From an uncultured Porphyromonadaceae bacterium (GTDB lineage Bacteria; Bacteroidota; Bacteroidia; Bacteroidales; Muribaculaceae): DNA of 5,760 bases. Below, piece after piece: positions 1 through 5,760 of this stretch. Where the stretch lies: assembly GCA_900555915.1 (NCBI GenBank), contig USNC01000110.1, positions 1 through 5,760 of the forward strand. The letters are read 5' to 3'. The notes below the pieces were generated by a model that worked only from the letters and a program-made list of their open reading frames with translations, did no database searches and had not been told where the DNA came from. Position 1 is the stretch's first letter, and each line of letters begins with the position of its first letter. Position numbers and translations under genes: made by a program.

Positions 1-408
1 CAGCAGATCCACATTCCCGGGATTTTCATACCCGTTGATGCTGGCCGTCCCTGTGCTCGACCCGTCGATGTCGGGAGATTCGGCTATATTCGGACTCACT
101 GCATAGAAATTGACAGGCTTGTCAGGCCAATAGGCCGCGGGCGAATAGGTCCACTCTGTACCCTTGCGGGTGACGAGCACATTGTCCATAAGGAGTTTAC
201 CATCCGTATATGCAGTGACGGCAAACTCCTTGATATTCGCTGTCGTAGTCACCTCACCTCTTGTGGAGCGCTGGGCCACAACGTTGAAACTGATCTGCGA
301 CGGATCATAACTTTCCAGAGAAGACTCCGATTCCGAACTGCATGATGCGAACGACAATGCAACAAAGCAACATGCTGCCGATAATTTAATTCTGTCGATA
401 GTTTTCAT
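1..408 (-). CDS. Fimbrillin-like (Mfa_like_1 type) lipoprotein, N-terminal part
   Basis: This is the first 136 residues of a secreted lipoprotein whose 3' part lies beyond the left edge. The start ATG is at 408-406. It opens with a basic n-region and hydrophobic stretch ending in the lipobox LSFASC, so Cys23 is the predicted lipidation site, followed by a Ser/Glu-rich tether. The mature part matches what I know of fimbrillin-like proteins: a first strand with the Thr-Arg motif (QISFNVVAQRSTRGE, residues 38-52), then EFAVTAYTDG (61-70), then W86 and the YSPAAYWPDKPVNFYAVSP block (88-106), which resembles the family's conserved W-x-Y...WP...FYA pattern. In characterised relatives, Arg-gingipain-type cleavage after an early Arg releases the polymerising subunit. 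R50 is a candidate here, but that is inference. It lies 75 bp downstream of a DUF5119 lipoprotein gene on the same strand and is probably co-transcribed with it. Structural fimbrial subunit or tip protein cannot be distinguished from this fragment. Confidence 0.85.
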   Translation of the reverse strand, partial: MKTIDRIKLSAACCFVALSFASCSSESESSLESYDPSQISFNVVAQRSTRGEVTTTANIKEFAVTAYTDGKLLMDNVLVTRKGTEWTYSPAAYWPDKPVNFYAVSPNIAESPDIDGSSTGTASINGYENPGNVDLL

Positions 409-483
409 AAGATTAAATTTAAGAATGAAAAAATGAAGGCATCAGCTTCGACTGGAGCTTTTCCTTTCAATTATAATGCTTAA
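409..483 (-). other. Short spacer inside the fimbrial gene pair
   Basis: This is 75 bp of AT-rich sequence between the stop of the DUF5119 gene and the start of the fimbrillin-like gene. I see no strong Shine-Dalgarno before the ATG at 408; the bases before it are AU-rich, as is common in Bacteroidales. A weak imperfect hairpin (444-459, AGCT arms) is present but has no adjacent T-run on the transcribed strand that would make a convincing terminator. The element TATAATTG (475 to 468 on the minus strand) differs by one base from TAnnTTTG but has no TTTG box at the right distance. Co-transcription with the upstream gene is therefore the simplest reading. Confidence 0.4.
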
Positions 484-1533
484 TCATGTAGATAAGTTTA
501 TCACGACGGTGTGCCAGTCGTCGACATTGACATCAAAACTGCCGGAGGCCGGACCTGATTCGGGCAGTGATATGTCCTTCAGCGTTATCCACACATCCAT
601 AGGATCGTCGGCTGCAAGCACCTGGCCGGTGACATCAAACACATAATTATGCCTGCTTCCATCTTTGAGCCACACATAAAGACCCAGCATATTCTTCGCG
701 TCAGGACCCGCGGCACGACCGAATGTAAGGAAATCGCCCTCTATCGAGTCAATGCCCGCCGCTTCAAGCCGAAGGGGTACGGTGACCGCCTCCGCCGACG
801 GCGTTCCGTCGGCGAGCCTGACCGAAGACGCCAGGCCGCTCACCGCGCCACTCATCATCGCCACTCCGCCGAGATTGCCCACTTTCTCAATCCGCACATG
901 ATAACGGCTGACAATACACATTGGAAAATCTATGAGACACAGTTTGTGTGAATCGCGGCGGCACGTCTCTTCCACTACGTGTCCGTCGGGCAAGGTATAG
1001 GAGAGATACCCCGGACTCACATGAACTTCAGCGACAGCATCTGTCCATAACATATCGGGGCTGTACCTGACATCCTGACAAGGCATCCCCTCCCCATCGG
1101 AGCGGGAAGGGGGCAAGCCAGCCCTGCCGCTCTCAAGCCCGAGCGCATCGAAAAGCTGACACGACCCTGTGGTGACCGAGATCCCGCCAAAGGAATCTGC
1201 ATTTTCCAATACCACAGTACTGAAGTCATCGTTGACTGCCACAAGACTATAGACGCGGTCGGGCACCTTCACATCTCCGCCGTCCTTTCCGGCAGTGTCG
1301 AATCGCCAAGGCCTGCCGCCATCATCGGGAAAGAAAAAATAAGCCATTCCGGCGGGCTCCGCATCGGGAGCATACCTCCAGTCATTGCTTATGGCCAATG
1401 GAATCATATAGTTGCCGGAGCATCCGCTCATGTCTTCATATACACACGACTGCAGTGCCGGCAGCGATGCAAGCAGACATACAGTTGATATGAGTTTTGT
1501 GAAATCTGACATATTTTTTCCGGTCTTATCCAT
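484..1533 (-). CDS. DUF5119 / FimB-Mfa2-like fimbrial lipoprotein
   Basis: This is an exported lipoprotein of 349 aa from the ATG at 1533, or 342 aa from the internal ATG at 1512. The signal peptide ends in LPALQSC, so lipidation is predicted at Cys30 (Cys23 from the shorter start). The mature protein has the hallmark of DUF5119 lipoproteins: DWRYAPDAEPAGMAYFFFPDDGG (residues 51-73) leading into FDTAGKDGGDVKVP (78-91) and a VNDD turn. A central strand-rich YHVRIEKVGNLGG...MSGAVSGL segment follows, and a C-terminal FDVNVDDWHTVVINLS strand closes it. By family knowledge these resemble the FimB/Mfa2 proteins that anchor or cap Bacteroidales fimbriae at the outer membrane; the exact role is inferred. 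The fimbrillin-like gene directly downstream on the same strand supports this. Seven cysteines, including the lipobox Cys, are present from residue 30 on, more than I would expect for a simple anchor. The start is uncertain: the 1512 ATG has a purine-rich GGAAAAAA just upstream, whereas the 1533 ATG has none, so I favour the shorter form. Confidence 0.8.
   Translation of the reverse strand: MDKTGKNMSDFTKLISTVCLLASLPALQSCVYEDMSGCSGNYMIPLAISNDWRYAPDAEPAGMAYFFFPDDGGRPWRFDTAGKDGGDVKVPDRVYSLVAVNDDFSTVVLENADSFGGISVTTGSCQLFDALGLESGRAGLPPSRSDGEGMPCQDVRYSPDMLWTDAVAEVHVSPGYLSYTLPDGHVVEETCRRDSHKLCLIDFPMCIVSRYHVRIEKVGNLGGVAMMSGAVSGLASSVRLADGTPSAEAVTVPLRLEAAGIDSIEGDFLTFGRAAGPDAKNMLGLYVWLKDGSRHNYVFDVTGQVLAADDPMDVWITLKDISLPESGPASGSFDVNVDDWHTVVINLST
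1514..1521 (-). promoter_or_regulatory. Purine-rich ribosome-binding-like site favouring the 1512 start
   Basis: On the minus strand, GGAAAAAA lies one base before the ATG at 1512-1510. It is close for a classical Shine-Dalgarno, but A-rich leaders are used in Bacteroidales. It gives the usual signal-peptide length (Cys at residue 23), whereas the ATG at 1533 adds seven polar residues. This supports, but does not prove, initiation at 1512. Confidence 0.35.
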
Positions 1534-1629
1534 TCAACGACCGAACCGTACGATAGGTTCACCCGCTCAATAGACAAGACAGGTGCGCATCCTTGTATGG
1601 AAACCGATTTTTTTTGTTAATTTTGCACT
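1534..1629. other. Divergent intergenic region between fimbrial unit and helicase
   Basis: This 96-bp region separates two divergently transcribed genes, so it should hold promoters in both directions. The helicase-side element is annotated separately. For the fimbrial direction I find no convincing TAnnTTTG element. A 5-bp inverted repeat (GAACC at 1543-1547, GGTTC at 1556-1560) would lie in the leader of the fimbrial transcript but is too short to interpret. Confidence 0.5.
1593..1625 (+). promoter_or_regulatory. Bacteroidales-type promoter of the helicase gene, probably leaderless
   Basis: TAATTTTG at 1618-1625 is an exact match to the Bacteroidota -7 consensus TAnnTTTG. A TTG at 1593-1595 could serve as the -33 element, with a 22-bp spacer that contains a run of eight T (1608-1615). 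The -7 element ends only 4 nt before the ATG at 1630. In this promoter class transcription starts a few bases after the element, so the mRNA should begin at or within a few bases of the start codon, leaving no room for a ribosome-binding site. The consensus is established knowledge; the start position is inferred. Confidence 0.6.
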
Positions 1630-3543
1630 ATGAAATCCGCCATACTTGAACTCACACGGCAAAAAAGCCTCCTAATGCTGGAATATGAGGAGGAGAGACG
1701 CCAATTCACCGAAGTCACCGAAAAAATCGGAATCACCCGCCTTGCCGAACGCGGCAACGCCTGGTGGCCTGTCAGGATAGGGAAAACCTACTGGAACTCG
1801 CTCAACCAGCGAGTGGTGGAGATATACAGGTCTTCAGAAGAAGAAAACAGCGAGAACGACCATAACTTTGAATATGGACGGCAGCTCACCTTTTTCACAA
1901 CCTCGGAGAAAAGCGAATCGAGACCGCAACTGCTTTTCAGCGGGACGGTAAACTATGTGGATGGCGACAGAATGGCGGTGGCTGTAGGCGACTCAGCCGA
2001 CCTACAGAGACTCGTGTCCGCCGAGACGGCAGGCGTCATGCTGTCGTTTGACGAAACTACCTACAGGGCAATGCTCGATGCCATCGACCGAACCATAAAG
2101 GCAAAAGGGAGACTTGGCGAACTGAGAGACCTCTTCTACAGCCGCAGAAGCGCGGAAGAACTCACTTTCGCCCCGATGCGGTTTCCCTATCTCAACCACA
2201 TACAGGAAAGCGCGGTCAACAAGGTGCTCCGAGCCAAAGACGTGGCCATAGTGCATGGCCCTCCGGGCACAGGAAAGACCACTACGCTCGTGGAGGCGAT
2301 AAACGAGACTCTTCGCCGGGAAAGCCAGGTGCTTGTGTGCGCCCAGAGCAACATGGCGGTAGACTGGATATCGGAAAAACTGGTGGACAGAGGCATACAC
2401 GTGCTGCGCATGGGCAACCCGACACGCGTCAACGACAAGATGCTCTCTTTCACGTATGAGCGCCGGTTTGAGTCTCATCCCGACTATCCCGACCTCTGGA
2501 GCATACGCAAGGCCATCCGCGAACTGCAGGGAACCAAGCGGCGGGGCTCCGACCAATGGCACCAGAAGATGGACCGGCTGCGCTCGCGCGCCACAGAACT
2601 TGAGATCCGCATCAATGCCGACCTCTTCAATTCAGCCCATGTCATAGCCTGCACACTGACAGGAAGCAGTACGAGACTTCTCGACGGAATTAAATTCTCC
2701 ACTCTCTTCATCGACGAGGCCGCACAGGCGCTTGAGGCGGCATGCCTTATCCCGCTGCGCCGGGCAGGAAGACTCATACTCGCCGGCGACCACTGCCAGC
2801 TTCCGCCGACGGTGAAATGCCATGAGGCGATGAGGCAGGGGCTCGGAAAGTCGCTGATGGAAAGGCTCGTGGAGAATCATCCGGAGTGCGTCACTCTGCT
2901 TTCGATGCAATACCGCATGAATGAGGAAATCATGAGGTTTTCGAGCGACTGGTTTTATGGCGGAGCCATGGTGGCCGCCCCGGAAGTGAAATTCCGCGGC
3001 ATACTTGACTATGACACGGCGATCGACTGGGTAGACACGGACGTGGAGGCCACGCCACAGGCCGGGGACTCCGACACGGAAGAGAGTCTACTTCACTATA
3101 AGGAGTCTCTCGCCGGCAACACCTTCGGCAGAATAAACAGGGACGAGGCCCGACTCACTCTGCTCACACTGCAGAACTACATACAGAAAATCGGGAAAAG
3201 ACGATTTCTCGAGGAGCGCATAGACGTGGGGCTGATCTCGCCCTACCGGGCGCAGGTGCAATATATGCGCCGCCTGATAAGGCGACTGTCTTTTTTCAAG
3301 GAACTCAGAAAGAGCATCACGGTAGACACGGTGGACGGATTCCAGGGTCAGGAGCGCGATGTGATAGTGATCTCGATGGTGCGGAGCAATGAAGACGGCA
3401 ACATAGGCTTTCTGCGCGACCTACGCCGCATGAACGTGGCCATGACCCGCGCCCGCATGAAACTCATCATAATAGGTTCGGCGGAGACTCTTACGAAGCA
3501 TCCGTTCTACCGAAAACTTCACACCCACATTTCGGAACCATGA
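1630..3543 (+). CDS. SF1B DNA/RNA helicase, UPF1/IGHMBP2-like
   Basis: This is a 637-aa cytoplasmic ATP-dependent helicase of the UPF1-like SF1B group (AAA_11 plus AAA_12 architecture). All core motifs are visible and intact: Walker A GPPGTGKT (210-217, Lys216), the Q-S-N stretch after it (CAQSNMAVD), Walker B DEAAQ (362-366), motif III GDHCQLPPT (386-394), motif IV QYRM (427-430), GLISPYRAQ (534-542), motif V VDTVDGFQGQERD (565-577) and motif VI NVAMTRAR (602-609). The region before Walker A (about 90-200) has the beta-rich 1B barrel and a helical stalk, as in IGHMBP2. An acidic linker (about 469-492) between motif IV and the second RecA lobe is longer than in human IGHMBP2. By family, such enzymes unwind DNA or RNA 5' to 3'; the substrate of this bacterial branch is not evident from sequence. 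The start at 1630 is fixed by the promoter immediately before it. It is followed by the histidine kinase gene after 64 bp on the same strand with no terminator. Confidence 0.93.
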   Translation: MKSAILELTRQKSLLMLEYEEERRQFTEVTEKIGITRLAERGNAWWPVRIGKTYWNSLNQRVVEIYRSSEEENSENDHNFEYGRQLTFFTTSEKSESRPQLLFSGTVNYVDGDRMAVAVGDSADLQRLVSAETAGVMLSFDETTYRAMLDAIDRTIKAKGRLGELRDLFYSRRSAEELTFAPMRFPYLNHIQESAVNKVLRAKDVAIVHGPPGTGKTTTLVEAINETLRRESQVLVCAQSNMAVDWISEKLVDRGIHVLRMGNPTRVNDKMLSFTYERRFESHPDYPDLWSIRKAIRELQGTKRRGSDQWHQKMDRLRSRATELEIRINADLFNSAHVIACTLTGSSTRLLDGIKFSTLFIDEAAQALEAACLIPLRRAGRLILAGDHCQLPPTVKCHEAMRQGLGKSLMERLVENHPECVTLLSMQYRMNEEIMRFSSDWFYGGAMVAAPEVKFRGILDYDTAIDWVDTDVEATPQAGDSDTEESLLHYKESLAGNTFGRINRDEARLTLLTLQNYIQKIGKRRFLEERIDVGLISPYRAQVQYMRRLIRRLSFFKELRKSITVDTVDGFQGQERDVIVISMVRSNEDGNIGFLRDLRRMNVAMTRARMKLIIIGSAETLTKHPFYRKLHTHISEP

Positions 3544-3611
3544 AGTACCCGTCAAAAACAAACATCGGGGCAGAAGTGTTAAATTATCAAAACAAGATCG
3601 TCTGCTTATGA
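3540..3611 (+). CDS. Possible 23-codon small ORF bridging helicase and kinase
   Basis: The ATG at 3540 overlaps the helicase stop (ATGA), and the open frame ends in a TGA at 3609-3611 that overlaps the kinase ATG at 3608 (again ATGA). The peptide is 23 aa, starts MKYPSKTNIG and ends NKIVCL. It has no recognisable domain, signal peptide or membrane segment. Its interest is the geometry: it would let ribosomes terminating on the helicase pass by termination-reinitiation to the kinase start, which has no clear Shine-Dalgarno of its own. A 64-bp gap can hold such a frame by chance, so I treat it as a candidate only. Confidence 0.2.
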   Translation: MKYPSKTNIGAEVLNYQNKIVCL

Positions 3612-5098
3612 AAAAATCAATCATATGGCTGCTCACTGTAGTGATGGGCATCACATTCTGCGCCTTACTGTATTTTCAGATAATGTATCTGGAAAACATG
3701 GTGAAAATGAGGGAATCACAATTCTCGGAGGGAGCGATGCGCTCCATCTATGGCACCGTGGGTTTTCTTGAGCGCCAGGAGACCCTCCATTTCCTTGAGA
3801 AAGACATCAATCTGCTGGAACAGTCATACAACGACGAGAACAACCCGCTCATCTCGCAGGAATACTTCTCCGGCTCCAACCCAGGCAATGATCCGGTCAT
3901 CTCCTTTCCCCAGCCAACCGAGAATCTGGAAAAAAGATACCAGGACCTGCAGGAATCGATCCGCAACCAATACATTTATCAGAAAGGGCTGCTCAACGAG
4001 GTGATCATCTCCATACTCTACGACGCCGCCCACCGCCCGGTGGTGGAGCGCGCCGACTCCTCCGCCGTGCGCAATGTGCTCTCGATGGAACTCGCCAACA
4101 ACGGCCTTGACGTACCGTTCAGTTTCGCCGTCACCGACAAGAACCATTTCGTCTACTCCACAGCCGGCTTCGATCCGGAACTGAGCGACAACAAGACTTA
4201 CAGCGCACGCCTCTTTCCAAACTCGGCGAGCAGATATGAACTTAAGGTGCAGTTTCCGACAAAGGCCAACTACATCTTCTCATCTGTCAGGTTCGTGATA
4301 CCGACACTCGCCCTCACCCTGCTTCTGCTCGCCATATTCATATTCACCATGATCCTTGCGTTCAGGCAGAAAAAACTCGGGGAAATGAAGACCGACTTCA
4401 TCAACAACATGACCCATGAGCTCAAGACCCCGATATCGACCATCTCGCTTGCCGCACAGATGCTCAACGACGACTCGGTGAGGAAATCGCCCGAGACGCT
4501 GCATCACATATCGGAAGTGATCAATGCCGAGTCGAAGCGGCTCAGGTTTCAGGTGGAGAAAGTGCTTCAGATGTCGGTGTTCGAGAACAGCAGCAACGCC
4601 CTGAATTTCGTACCGGTCGACGCCAACAAAGTGATAGCCGGAGTGGTGTCTACATTCAAACTCAAGGTGGAACGCTTCGGCGGACACCTCAGTTTCCACA
4701 ACGGAGCCGATGAGTCGACGGTGCTTGTGGACGAGATGCAGTTTACCAACGTGATATTCTCACTTCTCGACAACGCGGTGAAATACCGCAACGAGGAAGT
4801 CGCTCCGGAACTGGTGGTGACCACCTCCGATGAAGACAACGGCAACCTGCGTATAAGCATCCAGGACAACGGCATAGGCATGCGCAAGGAAGACCTCAAG
4901 AAGATATTCGACAAGTTCTACAGAGTGCACACCGGCAACCGTCACGACGTGAAGGGATTCGGTCTGGGGCTTGCCTACGTGAAGAGAATGGTGAGCATAT
5001 TCAACGGAAGCATCACCGTGGAATCTGAACTCGACAAAGGCTCGACATTCACCATCGTACTCCCCCTCGACGGCAAAGTCAGGGATGATGCAAAATAG
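3608..5098 (+). CDS. rprX: Sensor histidine kinase, RprX type
   Basis: This is a 496-aa inner-membrane sensor kinase, the presumed partner of the regulator that follows. The N-terminal membrane segment is at about 4-28. A periplasmic sensing region of about 200 residues follows, starting with a predicted helical stretch that resembles Bacteroidales RprX proteins. The second membrane segment is at 229-252. About ten residues later comes the dimerisation domain with H-box FINNMTHELKTP (264-275), phospho-accepting His270. There is no HAMP domain between membrane and H-box. The catalytic domain is complete: N-box with Asn389 (LLDNAVKYR), G1 DNGIGM (420-425), F-box FDKFY (434-438) and G2 GFGLGLAYV (450-458). 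By family it autophosphorylates on His and passes the phosphate to RprY; the signal is unknown from sequence. The name rests on resemblance to Bacteroides RprX and on the adjacent RprY-like gene. No strong Shine-Dalgarno or TAnnTTTG element precedes it, which fits read-through from the helicase gene. Confidence 0.88.
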   Translation: MKKSIIWLLTVVMGITFCALLYFQIMYLENMVKMRESQFSEGAMRSIYGTVGFLERQETLHFLEKDINLLEQSYNDENNPLISQEYFSGSNPGNDPVISFPQPTENLEKRYQDLQESIRNQYIYQKGLLNEVIISILYDAAHRPVVERADSSAVRNVLSMELANNGLDVPFSFAVTDKNHFVYSTAGFDPELSDNKTYSARLFPNSASRYELKVQFPTKANYIFSSVRFVIPTLALTLLLLAIFIFTMILAFRQKKLGEMKTDFINNMTHELKTPISTISLAAQMLNDDSVRKSPETLHHISEVINAESKRLRFQVEKVLQMSVFENSSNALNFVPVDANKVIAGVVSTFKLKVERFGGHLSFHNGADESTVLVDEMQFTNVIFSLLDNAVKYRNEEVAPELVVTTSDEDNGNLRISIQDNGIGMRKEDLKKIFDKFYRVHTGNRHDVKGFGLGLAYVKRMVSIFNGSITVESELDKGSTFTIVLPLDGKVRDDAK

Positions 5099-5222
5099 CC
5101 TCACGGCATTACGGAACAAAAGATTTTACAAAAATTTATTGTCTCTGTGAGGAATTATCGCAATCCATACGTTAATATAGATAGAAAAAACTTTAGTATT
5201 TATAATCCCTAATAGAATAGTC
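5099..5222 (+). other. rprX-rprY spacer with inverted repeat
   Basis: This 124-bp AT-rich gap is long for a two-component operon. It holds inverted arms CCTCACGG (5099-5106) and CTGTGAGG (5145-5152), an 8-bp stem with one G-U pair and a loop of 38 nt. No T-run follows the right arm, so it is not a standard intrinsic terminator. I find no full TAnnTTTG promoter element. The bases just before the rprY ATG (AATAGAATAG) are only weakly like a ribosome-binding site. The gap may carry a secondary promoter or a processing site, but nothing decisive is visible. Confidence 0.4.
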
Positions 5223-5712
5223 ATGGAAGAAAAAACAAAAATATTGCTCTGCGAAGATGATGAGAACCTGGGGATGCTCCTCCGGGAATTTCTTCAGGCA
5301 AAAGGATTCAACGCAGATCTTTTTGAAGATGGAGAAAAAGGCTACAAGGCATTTCTCAAGGGCAAATACGACCTTTGCGTGCTTGATGTCATGATGCCGA
5401 AAAAAGATGGATTCACACTTGCACAGGAAATCAGGAATGTGAACGGAGAAGTGCCGATAATATTCCTGACAGCAAAAAACCTGAAGGACGACATACTCGA
5501 AGGCTTCAAGATCGGCGCGGACGACTACATCACCAAGCCCTTCTCGATGGAAGAACTCGTGGTGCGCATCGACGCGATCCTGCGGCGAGTGAAAGGGAAG
5601 AAAGACAGAGAGGTGACCCTCTTCAGAATAGGCAAGTTCACATTCGACACCCAGAAGCAGGTGCTCGTCTCCGGCGAGAACACCCAGAAACTTACCACAA
5701 AGGAGTCGGAAC
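5223..5712 (+). CDS. rprY: Response regulator, RprY type (OmpR/PhoB family), 3' end missing
   Basis: This is the first 163 residues of a response regulator; the gene is cut by adapter sequence from 5713. The receiver domain is complete: acidic pair Asp12-Asp13, phospho-acceptor Asp55 in CVLDVMMPKKDG, Thr83 in FLTAK, Lys105 in the ITKPFSMEEL turn. A basic linker (RRVKGKK) follows, then the start of the winged-helix DNA-binding domain (FRIGKFTFDTQKQVL, 134-148, and KLTTKESE, 156-163). Full-length relatives are about 230 aa, so the recognition helix is absent here. The sequence closely resembles RprY of Bacteroides and Porphyromonas as I know it (CEDDENLGMLLRE, YDLCVLDVMMPKKDGFTLA, KEDILEGFKIGADDY). 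The last genomic base, C5712, fits the Leu codon expected after KESE. Codons after that (PVSYTHLRAHET...) are adapter-derived. It is expected to act downstream of the adjacent RprX kinase. Confidence 0.88.
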
Positions 5713-5760
5713 CTGTCTCTTATACACATCTCCGAGCCCACGAGACACTGAGCGATCTCG
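5713..5760 (+). other. Illumina Nextera adapter read-through (non-genomic)
   Basis: Positions 5713-5731 are exactly the 19-bp engineered Tn5 mosaic end CTGTCTCTTATACACATCT. Positions 5732-5746 are CCGAGCCCACGAGAC, the i7-side Nextera adapter. Positions 5747-5754 (ACTGAGCG) sit where the 8-base i7 index belongs and agree with an index I recall from the Nextera XT v2 set. Positions 5755-5760 (ATCTCG) are the first bases of the P7 flow-cell sequence. The order mosaic end, adapter, index, P7 rules out a natural Tn5-like element. It shows a short insert read through into the adapter and left untrimmed at a contig end. Confidence 0.98.

Noticed and set aside
444..459. Small hairpin between the DUF5119 and fimbrillin-like genes
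   Set aside because: On the transcript strand the stem contains a C-A mismatch and lacks a proper adjacent U-run, so a terminator call is not supported.
649..951. 100-codon plus-strand frame opposite the DUF5119 gene
   Set aside because: The Arg-rich translation (RRRRSVGEPDRRRQ) is typical of antisense shadowing of a GC-rich gene, and no promoter or ribosome-binding site precedes it.
1543..1560. GAACC/GGTTC inverted repeat in the divergent region
   Set aside because: Arms of five bases with an 8-nt loop are expected by chance; there is no supporting operator or promoter context.
2002..2562. 186-codon minus-strand frame inside the helicase gene
   Set aside because: It is antisense to conserved helicase motifs including Walker A, and its translation shows no recognisable domain or signal.
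4280..4699. 139-codon minus-strand frame inside rprX
   Set aside because: It is antisense to the second membrane segment and H-box region, is rich in His/Glu/Arg as expected of a shadow frame, and has no domain.
5085..5150. 21-codon frame overlapping the rprX end (starts MMQNSLTALRN)
   Set aside because: It is out of frame with rprX, does not reach rprY, and has no coupling geometry or start signal; it is most likely chance.
5713..5731. Possible Tn5-type transposon end
   Set aside because: The exact engineered mosaic end followed by i7 adapter, index and P7 bases identifies library adapter, not a natural mobile element.
5193..5741. 182-codon minus-strand frame beginning MGSEMCIRDR
   Set aside because: Its start and first residues come from the Nextera adapter and the rest is antisense to rprY, whose plus-strand motifs are all intact.

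Overview
The window looks like a draft-assembly contig end from a member of Bacteroidales (Bacteroidota). The evidence is a fimbrillin-type lipoprotein next to a DUF5119-type lipoprotein, an RprX/RprY-type two-component pair, a TAnnTTTG promoter element directly before one gene, and weak or absent Shine-Dalgarno sequences. Base composition is balanced to slightly GC-rich by eye, which would suit Muribaculaceae or a related gut family better than AT-rich Bacteroides. That family-level guess is inference only.

Layout. Positions 1-1533 (minus strand) hold a two-gene surface-fimbria unit. The promoter-proximal gene encodes a DUF5119/FimB-Mfa2-like lipoprotein (484-1533). It is followed after 75 bp by the N-terminal 136 residues of a fimbrillin-like (Mfa_like_1 type) lipoprotein that runs off the left edge. 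A 96-bp divergent intergenic region (1534-1629) separates this unit from a plus-strand block. That block contains an SF1B (UPF1/IGHMBP2-like) helicase (1630-3543), a sensor histidine kinase of the RprX type (3608-5098) and its response regulator of the RprY type (from 5223). The helicase has a promoter-like element ending only 4 nt before its ATG, which suggests a leaderless transcript. The 64-bp gap between helicase and kinase is spanned exactly by a 23-codon open frame that overlaps both neighbours by ATGA-type junctions.

The last 48 bases (5713-5760) are not genomic. They are an Illumina Nextera transposase-adapter read-through: mosaic end, i7-side adapter, 8-base index and the start of P7. 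The rprY gene is therefore cut artificially after residue 163, early in its DNA-binding domain, and any protein call reading into these bases is spurious.

Functionally, RprX should sense an envelope signal and phosphorylate RprY at Asp55. The fimbrial pair should make and tether surface fibres. The helicase is a nucleic-acid housekeeping enzyme whose only visible link to RprXY is position. I see no previously undescribed system. The points most worth following are the adapter artefact, the coupling-type small ORF and the leaderless helicase promoter.
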